From: Delphinapterus leucas
Lineage: Eukaryota; Chordata; Mammalia; Artiodactyla; Monodontidae
NCBI RefSeq assembly: GCF_002288925.2
Contig: NW_022098031.1
Span: 320,741 to 384,740 of the forward strand
Reading direction: 5' to 3'
Length of the DNA: 64,000 bases
Below the pieces are notes generated by a model. That model was not told the origin of the DNA and did no database searches. It was given only the letters and a program-made list of their open reading frames with translations. The position numbers were made by a program, and so were the translations under genes. Positions 1 through 12,120 of this stretch are shown in pieces; the stretch's first letter is position 1; the number at the start of each line of letters is the position of its first letter.

Positions 1-428
1 ATCCCAGGCTCCTGTCTTGCTACTATGCTATAAAGGACTTCCATTCCCAAGGCCACCTCAAGGTCTCTGATAGCTGTTGGAGTCTCAGCATATAGGTACT
101 CATTTTAAACAGCAAGAAGAGAGGGATTAAAAGGACCCTCTTTAAAAGCATTTTCTGGAAGTTGCACACCCTATTTTCCTTATAGCCGTTAGCTAATATT
201 TAGACATATGATCAGACCTAAAGGCAAGGAAGCTCTGTGCCCAGCTAAAAATTGAGAAGAAAGTGAGAATAGTGATTAGGAGATAATTAGAAGCCTCTGA
301 ACTCAGGTAGCTAGTGAAGGAAGAACTTGTGAGTTAATTCAGCTCTTTAGAATTCCTGTCTTTTCTTTCTTTCTCACATTTCAACTTATTATGTGAATAT
401 ACCCAAGGTTCTTTATTGTTACATTCTT

Positions 429-639
429 TTTTTTTTTTTTTTTTTTTGCGGTACGCGGGCCTCTCACTGTTGTGGCCTCTCCCATTGTGGAGCACAGGGT
501 CCGGACGCGCAGGCTCAGCGGCCATGGCTCACGGGCCCAGCCACTCTGCAGCATATGGGATCTTCCCGGACCGGGGCACAAACCCGTGTCCCCTGCATCG
601 GCAGGTGGACTCTCAACCACTGCGCCACCAGGGAAGCCC
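429..639 (-). mobile_element. CHR-type tRNA-Glu SINE, about 200-bp form
   Basis: Read on the minus strand, it starts with the CHR head (GGGCTTCCCTGGTGGCGCAG), has a tRNA-like A box and a B box, and ends in a poly(A) tail, seen on the plus strand as a T run at 429-447. A perfect 15-bp TSD (TATTGTTACATTCTT) flanks it at 414-428 and 640-654, so both insertion ends are intact. The open frames through it on both strands are not genes. Confidence 0.93.
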
Positions 640-654
640 TATTGTTACATTCTT

Positions 655-2185
655 CAAAATGTACTTCAAGTCTCCCCTACGTCACAAAGTTTTTTCTAAC
701 AACCACATCTCAAAATAATTAACTCTCTAATTTTGATGTTCAGTCTATACCACAAAGTCTGGGCTGTATTGTATTGTGGACGCTTTGGTTTCTATGCAGC
801 GTTTTTCCAACTGCATTACAAGTTTCAAGAAGCCAGGGAGTATAACTTTATTACAGTTTGTGGCTGGCCCTATCTTTTGATTTGCTGGATCCAGTGGCCT
901 TTGAGTCCTCATCCTAATTTACTGGGTGTAACCTAGTCCTACCCCTTGGCTTCTGTGGCATCTCTCACCAGCTCTTCTTAGTTTTAGAATACTGTGTACC
1001 CACAATCCACAGGAAAAGAGATCTTGAACTCTGGTCCCTCTCAGTGTTCATTTGTAGGATATTTTAGTACTGTCGAGGTTTGCAGACTATTGACCTACAG
1101 GTCTAGTTTGTAGACATATTTTGTTTGGCTCATATAAGGTCATTAAAAGAATGATTTAGTTGCCAACATTTAAAACTCGGAGATGTCACATTAAAAAAAG
1201 GAAATTAAACTTCTGGCTGCTCTTAAAAAATTGAAAGGTCTGGCATCATCAGGTCAACATTCCCACATGCTTAGTAGTGTCATCCCTTGTGGAAGAGACT
1301 GTGCTTTGTGTTCACTAAATTTCATTTCTTTCCCTGTGCACACAACTAAATTACATTTCTCAATAAATTAGGTGTGGCTGTTTGATTGAGTTCAATCAAT
1401 CAAATGTAGATTTATAAGTTCAAGGAATGGCTGTTGAAAAAATTACCCATATGATGCTCAGTGCTCACTTTCTCACCCTGTATGTCACACTGATGCATTT
1501 TTACTTCCATAGTTGCTAATATCAAAAATAGATACATGAAATTTTATGTTTCTTTGTATGAACTCTCTCAAAATAGGCCCAATAACTATACAATATAGCC
1601 ATCTTTAAATTTCATGAGAATTTTTACAGAATCCCAGTTAATGTTAATGTCATCAAAATATAAAATATATTTAAGTGATTTTCCTAAAATAATTCCTTTA
1701 CCTGAAAACATCAAGTATTTCCACATTTCTGTCCTTCTCTGTACTTTTTCAATCTATATGACCTAACTGGAAATTAAAATGTGAAAGATATAGTTGAAGT
1801 CACCTGGCTTCTTTTTCTCCAATCTTATTCACATCATTCTCTTTCCAGAAATAACTGTTAGCCTAAATTTGGAATTTATCATTCCCATGCACATTTAAAA
1901 ATTATTATTATATAAGTAACAAGTTATATATTATTGATTATATATTATTATTGAGTTATATATTATTACTTATATAAGCAAGTATCAATAAGTTATATAT
2001 TATGATTTGCCTGCTGTAAAAACATGTCCATGCACAACACAGAATGCAATTTTCTTTTTCTTATTCAATGTTATGTTTTGTTTTAGAAAAAGAAAATGCA
2101 TTTTTGTTAAACATTTTACTTATTTCTTCCCTTTAAGCATTTAAACAGTTAATTAATTTGTGGAACAGCTAATCCATTCACATGG
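655..2185. other. No recognised gene; AT-rich DNA
   Basis: I recognise no gene, RNA or repeat family in this stretch. Between 1903 and 2003 it becomes very AT-rich and holds three copies of the 12-mer AGTTATATATTA (1922-1933, 1954-1965, 1991-2002). A short open frame at 733-936 has no recognisable protein features. Confidence 0.5.
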
Positions 2186-2189
2186 ATTC

Positions 2190-2600
2190 CAAAATCAGTA
2201 AACCTAAAACACTATAAAGTTGAAAATCTCCCTCCCACCTCTGTACTTACAGCCACTCAGTTTCTACCCACCTCAGTCCCCCAAAATAGGTACCCATGGT
2301 TACTAGTTTTTTCTGTATCTTTGCAGACATAGGCATATGTCTATGCCTATGTTTTATAGGCATAAATAAATGTTAGCATGCTATGCATTATTTTGTACAT
2401 TGCTTTTTCACTTAATAACATATTGATTATCTTTTCATATCAGTGCATAAAGAGCACTCTTATCCTTTTTTTGTGTAGCATCATGTTTTATTTCATGAAT
2501 GAACCTCTACTTATTTAAATACTATTCTATTGATGTACATTTTGATTGTCTCTACTTTTTTAGCAATTACAAATAATGACACAATATATAACACACATAC
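2190..2600 (-). mobile_element. Old LINE-1 3'-end fragment
   Basis: The plus strand reads like the reverse complement of an old mammalian L1 3' region. Recognisable phrases are 'CTTAATAACATATTGAT', 'ATATCAGTGCATAAAGAGC' and 'ATTGATGTACATTTTGATTG'. It is heavily diverged, has no open frame and its edges are approximate. Subfamily not resolved. Confidence 0.6.
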
Positions 2601-2614
2601 ATAATTTTGCATGT

Positions 2615-2995
2615 ATGAGTTATATCAGTTATTTATTCTAGCATAATAAATTAGCAGCTTAAATTGATAAATATTTATTATCTCACATTTTCTGTGGGCC
2701 CAGAACACAAGCAGAGTTTATCTAGATTCTTCTGCCTCAGTCAGTCTCACAAGGCTGTAATCGGGATTTGCCAGGTCTGTGTCTTCATCTGAAGGCTTGA
2801 CTGGGGAAGGATCTGCTTTCAAGCTCACTCACTTGGCTGTTGTCAAGATTCAGTTCCTTGGAGATTTTTAGACTGAGGGCCTCAGTTCCTCTTGGACTGT
2901 TGGCTGGAGCCCTTCTTTATATCCTTGCCAGATGGACCTCTCCATAGGGCAGCAAACAACATGGCAGCTTGCTTCCTCCAGAACAAGGACTCTAT
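2615..2995 (-). mobile_element. LTR-like (MaLR-like) ancient repeat
   Basis: The segment contains a set of phrases I associate with old mammalian LTR-type repeats in reverse orientation: 'TTTATTATCTCACATTTTCT', 'TCACAAGGCTGTAATC', 'CATCTGAAGGCTTGACTGG' and 'CCATAGGGCAGCAAACAACA'. It resembles, but does not duplicate, the LTR-like repeat that hosts the PM20D1 retrocopy near 12-13.5 kb. Exact family unresolved. Confidence 0.5.
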
Positions 2996-2999
2996 GAGA

Positions 3000-3850
3000 G
3001 AGTGCAATGTAAATAAAGAGCCACAAAGAATAAGAAATAAATTAATAGATGCACATGCACATGTGTGTTTGTATATGTGGAGGAAGAGGCTGCCAGGGGA
3101 GAGGGAAGTAGAAGAAAGCAGTGGAGCCACAGATGGGCATGAGAAGAGAGCACTCAAATAGCCAATAAATGTTTGCTGGAAAGCACTGCAAGACAATAAC
3201 AACCAGAACTGACACTGGGGGGTGTTTTGGCATGCTTCAAATGTAGATAAACAGAAGAGCTTGCAGTAAGGAAGCCTGAAGGAGTGGGGACAATCGAGCT
3301 CTCAGAAGGCTTGAAATTGACCTGCCAAGGCCAACTTCCAGGGCAGAGCCCAGGGAAGAACTCAAATTTAGTGTAACATAGATAACAGAGAGGAAGGAAA
3401 AGATAATGGTTGTGGAGAGAGTAGAGCCGGGAATGTCAGGAAGCAAGTTACTACTGGAAACAACAGAAGGGGGAGCTCTGTGAAATAAAAGAACCAATCA
3501 GAATCAAACCTTCCTTTAAAAATTCAGGAAAACTAATTTCACACTAAAATGAGTAAGAGAAGACTAATGTGTGAATCCCATAAGTAGAAAGAAGAAAAGG
3601 AATAGAAGAATATCTACACAATTAAAAGACCCCAGAAAAGAAATACAATAGATAGATAGGCAGACAAATAAATATTAAAACCATGCCTAATATTTCAAAG
3701 TGAGCTAAAAGATATCAAGAAAAATACATAAGAAATAAACTCATAAAAATACAACATAAAATCAGAATTAGAAAAACTCAGCAATGACCTGACAGAACTC
3801 AAAAAAAATCAGATTTGACTTTTTAAATGCTCTTATAAATATTTTGTACC
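3000..3850. other. No recognised gene; purine-rich on the plus strand
   Basis: A-rich sequence with many GAAGAA and AAGAAA runs. It could be a badly decayed plus-strand L1 ORF1 or UTR segment, but no phrase is clear enough to claim it. Short frames on both strands (2882-3202 minus, 3237-3497 minus) lack recognisable protein features. Confidence 0.4.
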
Positions 3851-4960
3851 TTTAACTTGGAACACATGTGCTAGAGTTTCACTGAGGCATATGCCTAGTT
3901 GTGGGATTGCTCCATCAAGGTGTGTGAACATCTTCAAATTTGCTAAATATTGCCAAATTGCTATCTGTAATAAAATGGTTGTGCTAGTTTACATTCACAC
4001 CAATATCTTAGGAGAATCAACAGTTCTGTATATATTACCCACCTTTTTACTGTCAGGCCTGTTTCAATTTTTCCAATCTATTGGGCATGAAATGGTATCA
4101 AAATATTATTTAAAATTTTATCTCTGTGCTTACTAATGAGGTTTAGCATTTTTAATGTAATTTTTATCAAACTTTCTCTGAATTACCTACGCACATGCTT
4201 TTATCTATTTTCTTCTGGGTTGGTTTTGTTTTTCTTATTGATTCATAATAATTCTTCTATTTATTTTAAAAAGTAGTTCTCTGTTACATGGATTTTAAGT
4301 ATTTTTTTAAGTTTAAGATACGTCTTTTTAAGATATGTCTTTTTAGTTTACAATGTCTCTTTTCAAAACAAACCTTGTAATTTTAATGTGATATATATTT
4401 CAGTAAGTTTTCATACATAGTGGTATAACGTTTTTGTGCTTTTTTTCTCTCCTATACCAGTAACAAAAATAAATGTCCTATACATTCTTGAACACTTCAT
4501 AAAGTTTGGCTTTTACAGTAGAGTCTTTAACCCATGTGGAATGGATTTTAGGTGTAATGTGAGGTATGGTTCTAATAGTTTATTTTTGTTATATCAATAA
4601 CCACATTAAAACCAATTTTCACTAATACAAACAATGCTGCAATTGGCATGCCTGTGCTCATGAGCACGTGCTTCTTATGGTAGCACCTAGAAGTGGAGGG
4701 ACTGGGATGAGGGGCATGCACATTTTCTTATTCAGTAGCTGTTGAGAGATTATTCTCCCAATGGAATTTTTGAATTGACACTCACCAGTGAAGTTTGAAT
4801 TTTACGTCCCTATGAGTGTCATCAGACATTAATTTGAGCCAATCTGATGAATGTTAATTGTTGTATCAGTGGTCATTTTACAAAGATTTTTTTCTTTCAA
4901 TTTGTGTTCTTGAAATATATAATCATTTGTTCAAAGTGGACTATTTTCTGAATTTGCATA
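3850..4960 (-). mobile_element. Old LINE-1 fragments, 3' region and ORF2 end
   Basis: Diverged minus-strand L1. At 3850-4600 the order of phrases ('GGGATTGCTCCATCAAGG', 'ACATTCACACCAATATC', 'GGAATGGATTTTAGGTGTAA') follows the reverse-complemented 3' UTR and ORF2 end. A second, shorter piece at about 4620-4960 begins again with 'AACAATGCTGCAATTGGC', so this may be two overlapping insertions or a local rearrangement. No reading frame survives. Confidence 0.6.
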
Positions 4961-5087
4961 ATTTGTGAATCCCGGAGTATTTCTTTCAGAGTGATAAGCA
5001 AATATCCCCAAAGAAGGTATTAAATAACGATTCTTTCCCTGCATTGTTACCTTGTATGTAAGACACTATCTTAAAGATGATTAAGGA

Positions 5088-5286
5088 GGGCTTCCCTGGT
5101 GGCGCAGTGGTTGAGAGTCCGCCTGCCGATGCAGGGGATACGGGTTCGTGCCCAGGTCCGGGAAGATCCCACATGCCGCAGAGCGACTGGGCCCGTGAGC
5201 CTTGGCCGCTGAGCCTGCGCGTCCGGAGCCTGTGCTCTGCAACGGGAGAGGCCACAGCAGTGAGAGGCCCGCGTACTGCAAAAAAA
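5088..5286 (+). mobile_element. CHR-type SINE, about 200-bp form
   Basis: Complete from the GGGCTTCCC head to an A tail. A 15-bp TSD with one mismatch flanks it (AAAGATGATTAAGGA at 5073-5087, AAAGATGATCAAGGA at 5287-5301). The tRNA-like A and B boxes are intact. Confidence 0.92.
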
Positions 5287-5301
5287 AAAGATGATCAAGG
5301 A

Positions 5302-6263
5302 AAAGGAATTTATAATTATTTATTTGAATTTTCTCATCCCCATGCTTTAAATATTCATACTACTACTACTAACATATCTGCATGAGCACTTGACAATTTT
5401 AAAGAGTTCTAGCATGCATTTGGACAAGAATTTAAAACTCAGAGTTTCTCATAACTAAACATTAATAAAAATGATAAAATGTTCTTTTTTGTGCTAATGA
5501 GTCACTCCCAGTTTTTTAGCTCCCTATTATTTTGTTTCATCAAAAATGTTTGCATATTTATATCAACTTTCTGTTTACCCTTAGATTATTCATGCCTGAG
5601 TGGTGTGTCAGCTGCAGAAATAGGTTTAATGAGTTTCATGGGAATACCTCATTCCAAGAACAAAAACTGGAAAAGAAATAAAACACAAATGCCTGCATAC
5701 TAATATGGCCCCTTGTTAGAACCAGTCTCAGAGTACAAGATGATAGAAAGTCCCTACACAATATACATCTCCTTTAGAGAGGCCTTTACTTTGGCTTTCT
5801 TTGTGTAATCTCCTACAGACACCACACTAATTCTAAATATATAAACAACAAATACCCAAAGGTAGAGGTTACCGTTACTCTACCCTGAATATTGTATTTC
5901 TCTGCACCTGCTCAGGTTTTATTTTATAAACTATTGCTTTGTTCTGCTGCTTTTTTTCCTTCTTTCTTTTTTAAGAACGATTGTTGTTTATGATAGAAAC
6001 CGTTCCCATAAAAATAAACATTTAACTTATTAGCATTCTACACAGACATCCTATTTCTTTGAAAGAGAGCCTAAATTTACTTTGGTGAAGATAATGCATT
6101 ATAAAGCACCTTTTTTACATATTTAATATATGCTATGTAGTGCTATTCTATTGGGACAGCAAGCAAAGTTAATTTAAAAGAGTGAAATTTAAAGTTGATC
6201 TATGAAGCGCATAAAAAATGGAGAACTAAGGCAATTACTCATGCTTTTCAGATTAAAAATTCC

Positions 6264-6295
<32 letters not shown>

Positions 6296-7100
6296 GAGAA
6301 AGATTTTGGATCTGTATAATTTAGATGTATTATTTTATGTATAGTTCCTCTGTGTGTGTGTGCATGCATGCACGTATGTGCATACACAGCAAAATACATG
6401 GAATTATAATCTTGATATTCTAATGCTCATGAAAAATTTGATCTTAAATTTTACAGTAAACATTAAACAAAAGATTTGCAAGGAACCCTCCATTTTTTAA
6501 GCCAGGTGAAGTTTTTGAAGCAATATTAACCAGTGGTATTTAGAAGGAATCCCTTAACTTGTCTGAAACATATGGGGAAATATTGTTTGATTTAGTTTTG
6601 ATCACTTTGAACTATATTCAGCACTTTAAGATGGATTTCCCAATTTCCTTGGATTTCAAAGAGAAAAAATTTCACTCATTAAAGCAGAAAAGTCTTGATT
6701 CCTCCACACATAAAAAAATACTCTGATGTGGTGCTTAGGTGACAGTGAAGAAGGAGATAGGCAAGAGGGACAAATAGGAATAAATATTAATGACTAATTT
6801 ATGCAAACACTTTACACATATATTTATATTATTATCGTGGTTGGTGCTGTCGCTTGTAATCCACTCACTTATTTCATTAAAAATAAAAAAGAATTCTTCT
6901 TTTTTGACAAACGACCTGAGAAAAGTTAGCAATTGCTCAGTTTGCATGGTTGGTATCAGAGTTGGGATCAGAATCGAGGTTTGAATTTTATAGTCTGTTT
7001 GACTACAAAGTCCATATCCTATCTTATCTAACACACCATGCAACAAGGAGAAGTACACAGTAAATTTTGACTAAGGGTGATAAGATGTGCAAATGTGTCC
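5302..7100. other. No recognised gene; contains simple repeats
   Basis: No gene or repeat family recognised. A (TA)n tract lies at 6264-6290 and a short (TG)n tract at about 6352-6363, followed by alternating TGCATG steps. The minus-strand frame at 6735-7058 (107 codons) has no domain or motif that I recognise. Confidence 0.5.
6264..6290. repeat. (TA)n microsatellite
   Basis: Uninterrupted TA dinucleotides directly seen in the sequence. Confidence 0.95.
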
Positions 7101-7117
7101 AGTAAGAGCATAAGTGT

Positions 7118-7333
7118 TGTTTTTTTTGTTTTTTTGTTTTTGCGGTACGCGGGCCTCTCACTGCTGTGGCCTCTCCGGTTGCGGAGCGCAGGCTCCGGAC
7201 GCGCAGGCTCAGCGGCCATGGCTTACGGGCCCAGCCGCCCCACGGCATGTGGGATCTTCCCGGACCGGGGCACGAACCCATGTCCCCTACATCGGCAGGC
7301 GGACTCTCAACCACTGCGCCACCAGGGAAGCCC
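7118..7333 (-). mobile_element. CHR-type SINE, about 200-bp form
   Basis: Minus-strand copy ending on the plus strand in GGGAAGCCC. Its tail is a T run interrupted by single Gs (7120-7140). A short TSD of 8-9 bp (ATAAGTGT) is seen at 7110-7117 and 7334-7341. The open frames overlapping it are translation artefacts of the SINE. Confidence 0.9.
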
Positions 7334-7499
7334 ATAAGTGTGCTCTTAATGCTCTTCTGTGTTGCCAAGAAGGAATGAATATGTACCAGCACCATTTACC
7401 TAAGGAACACAATTGTTTGGAGAAAGTTCAGATATTAGATACTACTACTAACAGCCTCTATAGTGATACAGAGTTTACAAAAATATTTTATATGATTTA

Positions 7500-7730
7500 G
7501 ATACCATTTATTGAGGGCTCACTTTCTGCCAGTCATAGTCCTACTATCACATTTCATTTATTCAATAAGCCAGTGAGTGAAGTATTATTAACTAATCTTT
7601 GTAGAAGATACTGAGGTTCAAAGACTGATCAATATCATAGAGCCCTTCAGGAATTTATCAGAATTTAATCTAAGGTCTCCAAACTTCTCATCCTCTAAAC
7701 TTATACTCTTTCCACTGCTCCAAACTAACC
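7500..7730 (-). mobile_element. MIR SINE remnant
   Basis: The reverse-complemented MIR pattern is recognisable: a 'TTATTGAGGGCTCACTTTCTG' start, a middle segment around 'GATACTGAGGTTCAAAGA' and a 'CTCTTTCCACTGC' end. Diverged, approximate edges. Confidence 0.65.
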
Positions 7731-8069
7731 ACTCAGTACATCAAACAGAGAAGGCACTCAAGAGCCCAACAATAATTCCAAGTTAGAGAAATGGAATAAT
7801 TATTATGATTGTTCATACTTTCAAAATTCCTTTTTTATACAGAGTAGTCCAACTCTTTGCATTCCAAAACATCCAAATCATTATCTCAGTCCTTTATATA
7901 ACATTGCCGCAAGAAATTAAGTAAACAAAACAAACAAAAAAACCCAAACAAAAACCAACCTCACCATCAAAATATTTTCAATTAGATGAAGAAATAATAG
8001 AGAACACTTCTTTAAACTTTCTTGAATGTGATAATAAATGCTACAGTGTTTTCAAACATCATTTAGGAA

Positions 8070-8250
8070 GGCCATCTATTGTAACAGTTAAACACTATAG
8101 CTGTAGAGTTCTGACTTCCAGAATCCAAATTCTAGTTCTAGAACTTATTTTCTTAGGCGATGACATAGCAAATCTAATTTTCTGCATGTATGTAATGGGG
8201 ATAATAATACATCTGTGAATCATTTAGAATGGTTGATTATAAGTTTTAAA
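8070..8250 (+). mobile_element. MIR SINE remnant
   Basis: Forward MIR order: 'GTAACAGTTAAACACTATAG' (diverged A-box region), 'CAAATTCTAGTTC' (B-box region), then 'GTAATGGGGATAATAATA' from the MIR core and tail. Confidence 0.7.
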
Positions 8251-8259
8251 AAACTACCT

Positions 8260-9480
8260 CCCCAAAATTTAAATAACCAAAATGAATGCATTTAGCTCAT
8301 GTAAATTGAGATTTCAAAAGTTTCAAGAATGCTTTGATCGCAGCTGTGGCTGCATTTTTCTAAGGCTGTGTGCCAATGTTGGCTTACTTTGGGCTAGCCA
8401 AATGTCTGCAGCAGTTGTGAGCCTCCCATCTCACCCTGTTCCCTCCAGAGTTAAGAGAGCCCTGCTCTTCCCACAAATGTCAAATATAAGGCCTTCAAAC
8501 TTCATCTGGATTTAATCATCTAGAGGCTTATGCCTACCCTTTAAAATCATTTCTATAGCAGGAAAAATGACAAAGAGTTCTCTTACTGGTGTAGGCCAAT
8601 GTATAGATTTGGGACTGGGTTCAGTCTTAAACAGACCACATAGCAGCTTTACTGCAGGGAAAGAGAGAGAGAGATGGCAGCTGAGAATGTCAAAATCAAT
8701 GTCCCCTGCAGCCTGCCTTATAGGGTGAAAGAAATCATCTATGTAATGCACCCAGCAGAGCTTCTGATACACAGTAAAGGATACATAAATGTAGATAATA
8801 TTATCCTTCTAATGTTTTTACTTTATTTTTATTTTATTTGATAATTTTATTAGTAGGCAATAGAAAATATTGAAGGAAAGATTATATACAGTATCTTAAA
8901 AATAATTTTTGTTCTAGAATATAATTCTATATAACTAAATTAGACTGTTGTTACTTTATGTGCTGAATTTGGGCTTAAAAGAGAACCAAATCGTATATCT
9001 TGATTTAAACAATTCTTTGCTCTCATCCTCCTTCATTTTTTTTCTATGAAAAATATTTATAAATTAAATTAATCTTTCAGCGACAGTTAATTTGGCAATA
9101 AAAACTACATTAGAGTAATTTCATTAACTAGCCTGTTGGTCCTCAAGCTGCATGTATTCGCGATACACTTTCAAATGCACCAGTTTTTGGCTGAATACTT
9201 AAAGGGATTAAAAGAAAATGGGTGATTTTTTTAAAGCGCACTTTAGAAAATTGAAGGAAAGAAAACCCCTCATTTCACAGTTATTCAGCTATCCTCTTCA
9301 GAGCTGAGCCACAGTGTTGTCTTATTTTCTACTCTGACCACACTCTTGTGAACTTGCAATGCAAAGTTTTCACATGTTCTGATAAAAATGTCATTTCTCT
9401 TTTCTTCACCTTCCCTTTCCTTTTACCTCTTTTTTTTTTATCGTAAGAGATCACCAAACCCAGTTTTCCGTAATGATAAT
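8260..9480. other. No recognised gene; small MIR tail
   Basis: Mostly unrecognised AT-rich DNA. A short forward MIR 3'-tail-like piece may lie at about 8725-8800 ('TGTAATGCACCCAGCAGAGC'). The frames at 8282-8515 (plus) and 8512-8772 (minus) show no recognisable protein features. Confidence 0.4.
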
Positions 9481-9600
9481 AATAGCTAAAATTTATTGAG
9501 TGCCCATTATCTCCCAGAGACTGTTTTAAGTTTTTTTATATGCATTAATTCCTTTAATCCTCAAAATGGTGACATTCTTATGAAGGGTTGTTATGGTCCT
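9480..9600 (-). mobile_element. MIR SINE fragment
   Basis: Begins with 'AAAATTTATTGAGTGCCCAT' and continues with 'TTAATTCCTTTAATCCTC', the typical reverse-complement MIR 3' half. The tRNA-like end is missing. Confidence 0.65.
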
Positions 9601-9741
9601 TTATGCAGGAGCACACATTATTATTGCAAACCCTTGAGTACGTCTATCTTTTGTTGTAATATATGCTTTAAGGAGTTATTTTTGTAGTTTGAATAAATTA
9701 CTATAAGCAAGAATGCTTATATAGTCATCCCTTAATCCCTT

Positions 9742-9776
9742 AACACACACACACTCACACACACACACACACACAT
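9742..9776. repeat. (CA)n microsatellite
   Basis: CA dinucleotides with a single CACT interruption, directly visible. Confidence 0.95.
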
Positions 9777-10010
9777 ATCCGTGCTATGTGATTAAGTCTC
9801 GAGCTCTTGAACTAGCATGGGTCTCCAGGCACAGGACCCCCACAGTTCTTGCGTTTACAGCTTTGGATTCATGCACACTCAAAGACTGCCTACCTGTCTC
9901 TGAATCATAGATTCAAGTCCCTGTAAGGCAGAACCTGATTGGCCTATATAGGGTGAAGTGTCCGTAAATGATTCACTCAGCTATATCTGGGAGGAAGAAT
10001 TTTATAGGTT

Positions 10011-10060
10011 GAAAGAAGAAGGAGAAGGAGAAGAAAGGGGAGGAGAAGGAGGAGGAGAAA
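10011..10060. repeat. Purine-rich (GGA/GAA)n tract
   Basis: About 50 bases almost entirely of A and G built from GAA and GGA units. The sequence on either side (9780-10000 and 10070-10960) was not assigned to any gene or repeat family. Confidence 0.9.
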
Positions 10061-10969
10061 ATGTATCATAGACTCATCAATTTCTGCTATTAGTAATAAT
10101 GTCCCTGATAAAAGGAAGCAATTTTATATCAGTGCTTAGTGGGATTGGAGGAAATTGGGACATACAGAGATCAGCAGAGGCTGGACAAAGGAAAAGGAAA
10201 GATACCTTACAAGGAGAGTTCCTTAGCTTTATGTCTAAGGGTCTGAGCAAGTGCTTTAGTAATGAGCATGAGAAATGTATGAATTATTTATAGTTATTTA
10301 ATTGTGTTTAACTGCACAGCACACTTGGTTTTCTCTGCAGTGAGTTGAATCATTCTCATTCAATTTCTTATAATTTGAATCAAAGAAACCTTCCTAGTAT
10401 TATTATAAAGTTATATTGGAATAGAGACTTCCATCAGAAATTATAGTTAAGATTCTTATACTTAGGGCAGATCACATAGTTAGCAAAATTTGTAGAATAC
10501 TGCAGTAATGATACATTCCTGTCTGCAAGTATTCTGCCATTATACCTACCATTATTTAAAATGTCATTTCTACAAGAAAAGAAGTGAAGGAAGAATATAA
10601 AGACAAAACAAAAACAGAAGTGCAATAATCAGTTCCCTGGACATGATGCCTCTAGAAGTCTATTCACATCATTTCACAGAGAGTAATTTATGCTATAACT
10701 GAGTTCTGTTCAGAAGCTTTCTGTGAGCCCCTCTCTTCTTGTCTTGTTTGACCTTTTTCCCCACTGTACTGAAGAACACCATAGTTTTCTTTGTTAACAT
10801 GATGAACCACAGGTTTTCTTTCAAGAAGCTTACTAGTCAATATCCATAACGCCTGTCCCCTGAGAATATTAACATGTAGAGGAAAAGAAAGAATAAGACC
10901 CTGAATTATCAATTTAAACTTAATCTCAAATCAAGAATCTGAATTTTACCTCATATCCAAGTTCTTTTA

Positions 10970-11924
10970 AGTAAGAAAACATTTGGTATTATTAGTCTTT
11001 TAATTTTAACAATTCCAGTTTTTGTGCAGTGATACCTCATTACAGTTTTAATTTGCATTTCCCTAATGACGCTGAACATGTTTTCATGGTTTTTGGCCAT
11101 CTGAATCTCCTCTCTTTGTTTGCCTTTATGTTTCCTCATTTATAAAATTGAGATCTATGTTTTTCTTATTGATTGATTTTCTTAATCTTGTTGATTGATT
11201 TCTATTGAACAAGATGTATATTATTCTGAAGACAAGTTCTCTGATGGATGTATGTCAGGCAGTTATCTTGTTCCAGCCAGTGGCTTATCTTTCCACTCTC
11301 ATAATAGTGTACTTTGTGGAATAGGTATTCTTAATTTCATAAAAACCAATTTATCATTTTTTTCTTTCAACATTCACTTTTTGTGAACTGTTTCAGGGAC
11401 CTTTGCATACCTCAAACACTTGAAGACCTTCTCCTATATTTTATTTTGGAAGCTTTATTATGTTACCTTTTATATTTATATCTATGGTACATCTCAAATT
11501 AAATTTTTAGAGATCAAGGTTTAGCCATATTATTTATGAATATTCAACTGACCCAGCACCATTTATTGAAAAGACTGTTTTTGTACAACAAACTTTAGTG
11601 ATGTTCTTATCACAAAACTGATGAACGCACGTGTGAATCTATCTCTGAACTCTCTGTTGTGTTTCCTTAATCTATATATCTATCTTTGCACCAATATCAC
11701 ATATTCACAATCACTATAGATTTATGTCTTGATGTCTAGGAATATAAGTAATCCAGCTTTATTCTTCTTCAAGATTTCCTTGGCTCATAAAATTCTTTAC
11801 ATTTCCTTATAAAGTTTTAGAATTAGCTTGTTAATTTTACTTTTTAAAAGCTTCTGGGGTTATTGGAATTTTGTTGAATTTGTAGATTAATTTGGGTGAG
11901 ATTTAAAATTTTTAGTGTTTTGGG
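10970..11924 (-). mobile_element. Old LINE-1, 3' part (C-terminal ORF2)
   Basis: Reverse-complement L1 ORF2 phrases are well preserved: 'TTTAATTTGCATTTCCCTAA', 'GACCCAGCACCATTTATTGA' and 'TCCTTGGCTCATAAAATTC'. The copy stops abruptly near 11924 and resumes at about 13566 with the next expected ORF2 segment ('CTTCCAATCCAGGAACATGG'). So the two halves are one insertion split by later arrivals. Many frameshifts; no function expected. Confidence 0.75.
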
Positions 11925-12120
11925 TTTCTATTGCTGCATAACAAATTACCACAAATTTAGGGAATTAAACTGACACTCATTAATTATCTCATTTTCCACA
12001 ATCCAATGTCTAGGCATCATTTATCTAGGTTCCCTACCCAGGGCTAGGGGTCACACGGCTGCAGTCAAACTGTTGGCAGGGTCTGGGGTCTGATCTGAAA
12101 CTCAGGGTCCTCTTTTAAAT
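11925..12120 (-). mobile_element. LTR-like ancient repeat, first half
   Basis: Contains 'TTTCTATTGCTGCATAACAA', 'ATTACCACAAATTTAG' and 'GGCAGGGTCTGGGGTCTGAT', typical of old MaLR or related LTR-type repeats in reverse orientation. It breaks off at 'CCTCTTTTAAAT' where the PM20D1 retrocopy enters and continues after 13360. Family name not resolved. Confidence 0.55.

Noticed and set aside
393..722. Open frames of 60-130 codons at CHR SINEs (for example 393-722, 5077-5385, 7024-7500, 18100-18483, 33115-33418, 41605-42151, 46080-46315, 53446-54252)
   Set aside because: They translate the SINE body in various frames. The same peptide phrases (RAGSAAMAHGPS, PADAGDTGSCPGPGRSHMP) recur at every copy, in both orientations.
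5088..5170. tRNA-Glu-like sequences with A and B boxes at each SINE head
   Set aside because: They are SINE promoters followed by SINE bodies. No free-standing tRNA gene with a proper cloverleaf and flanks was seen.
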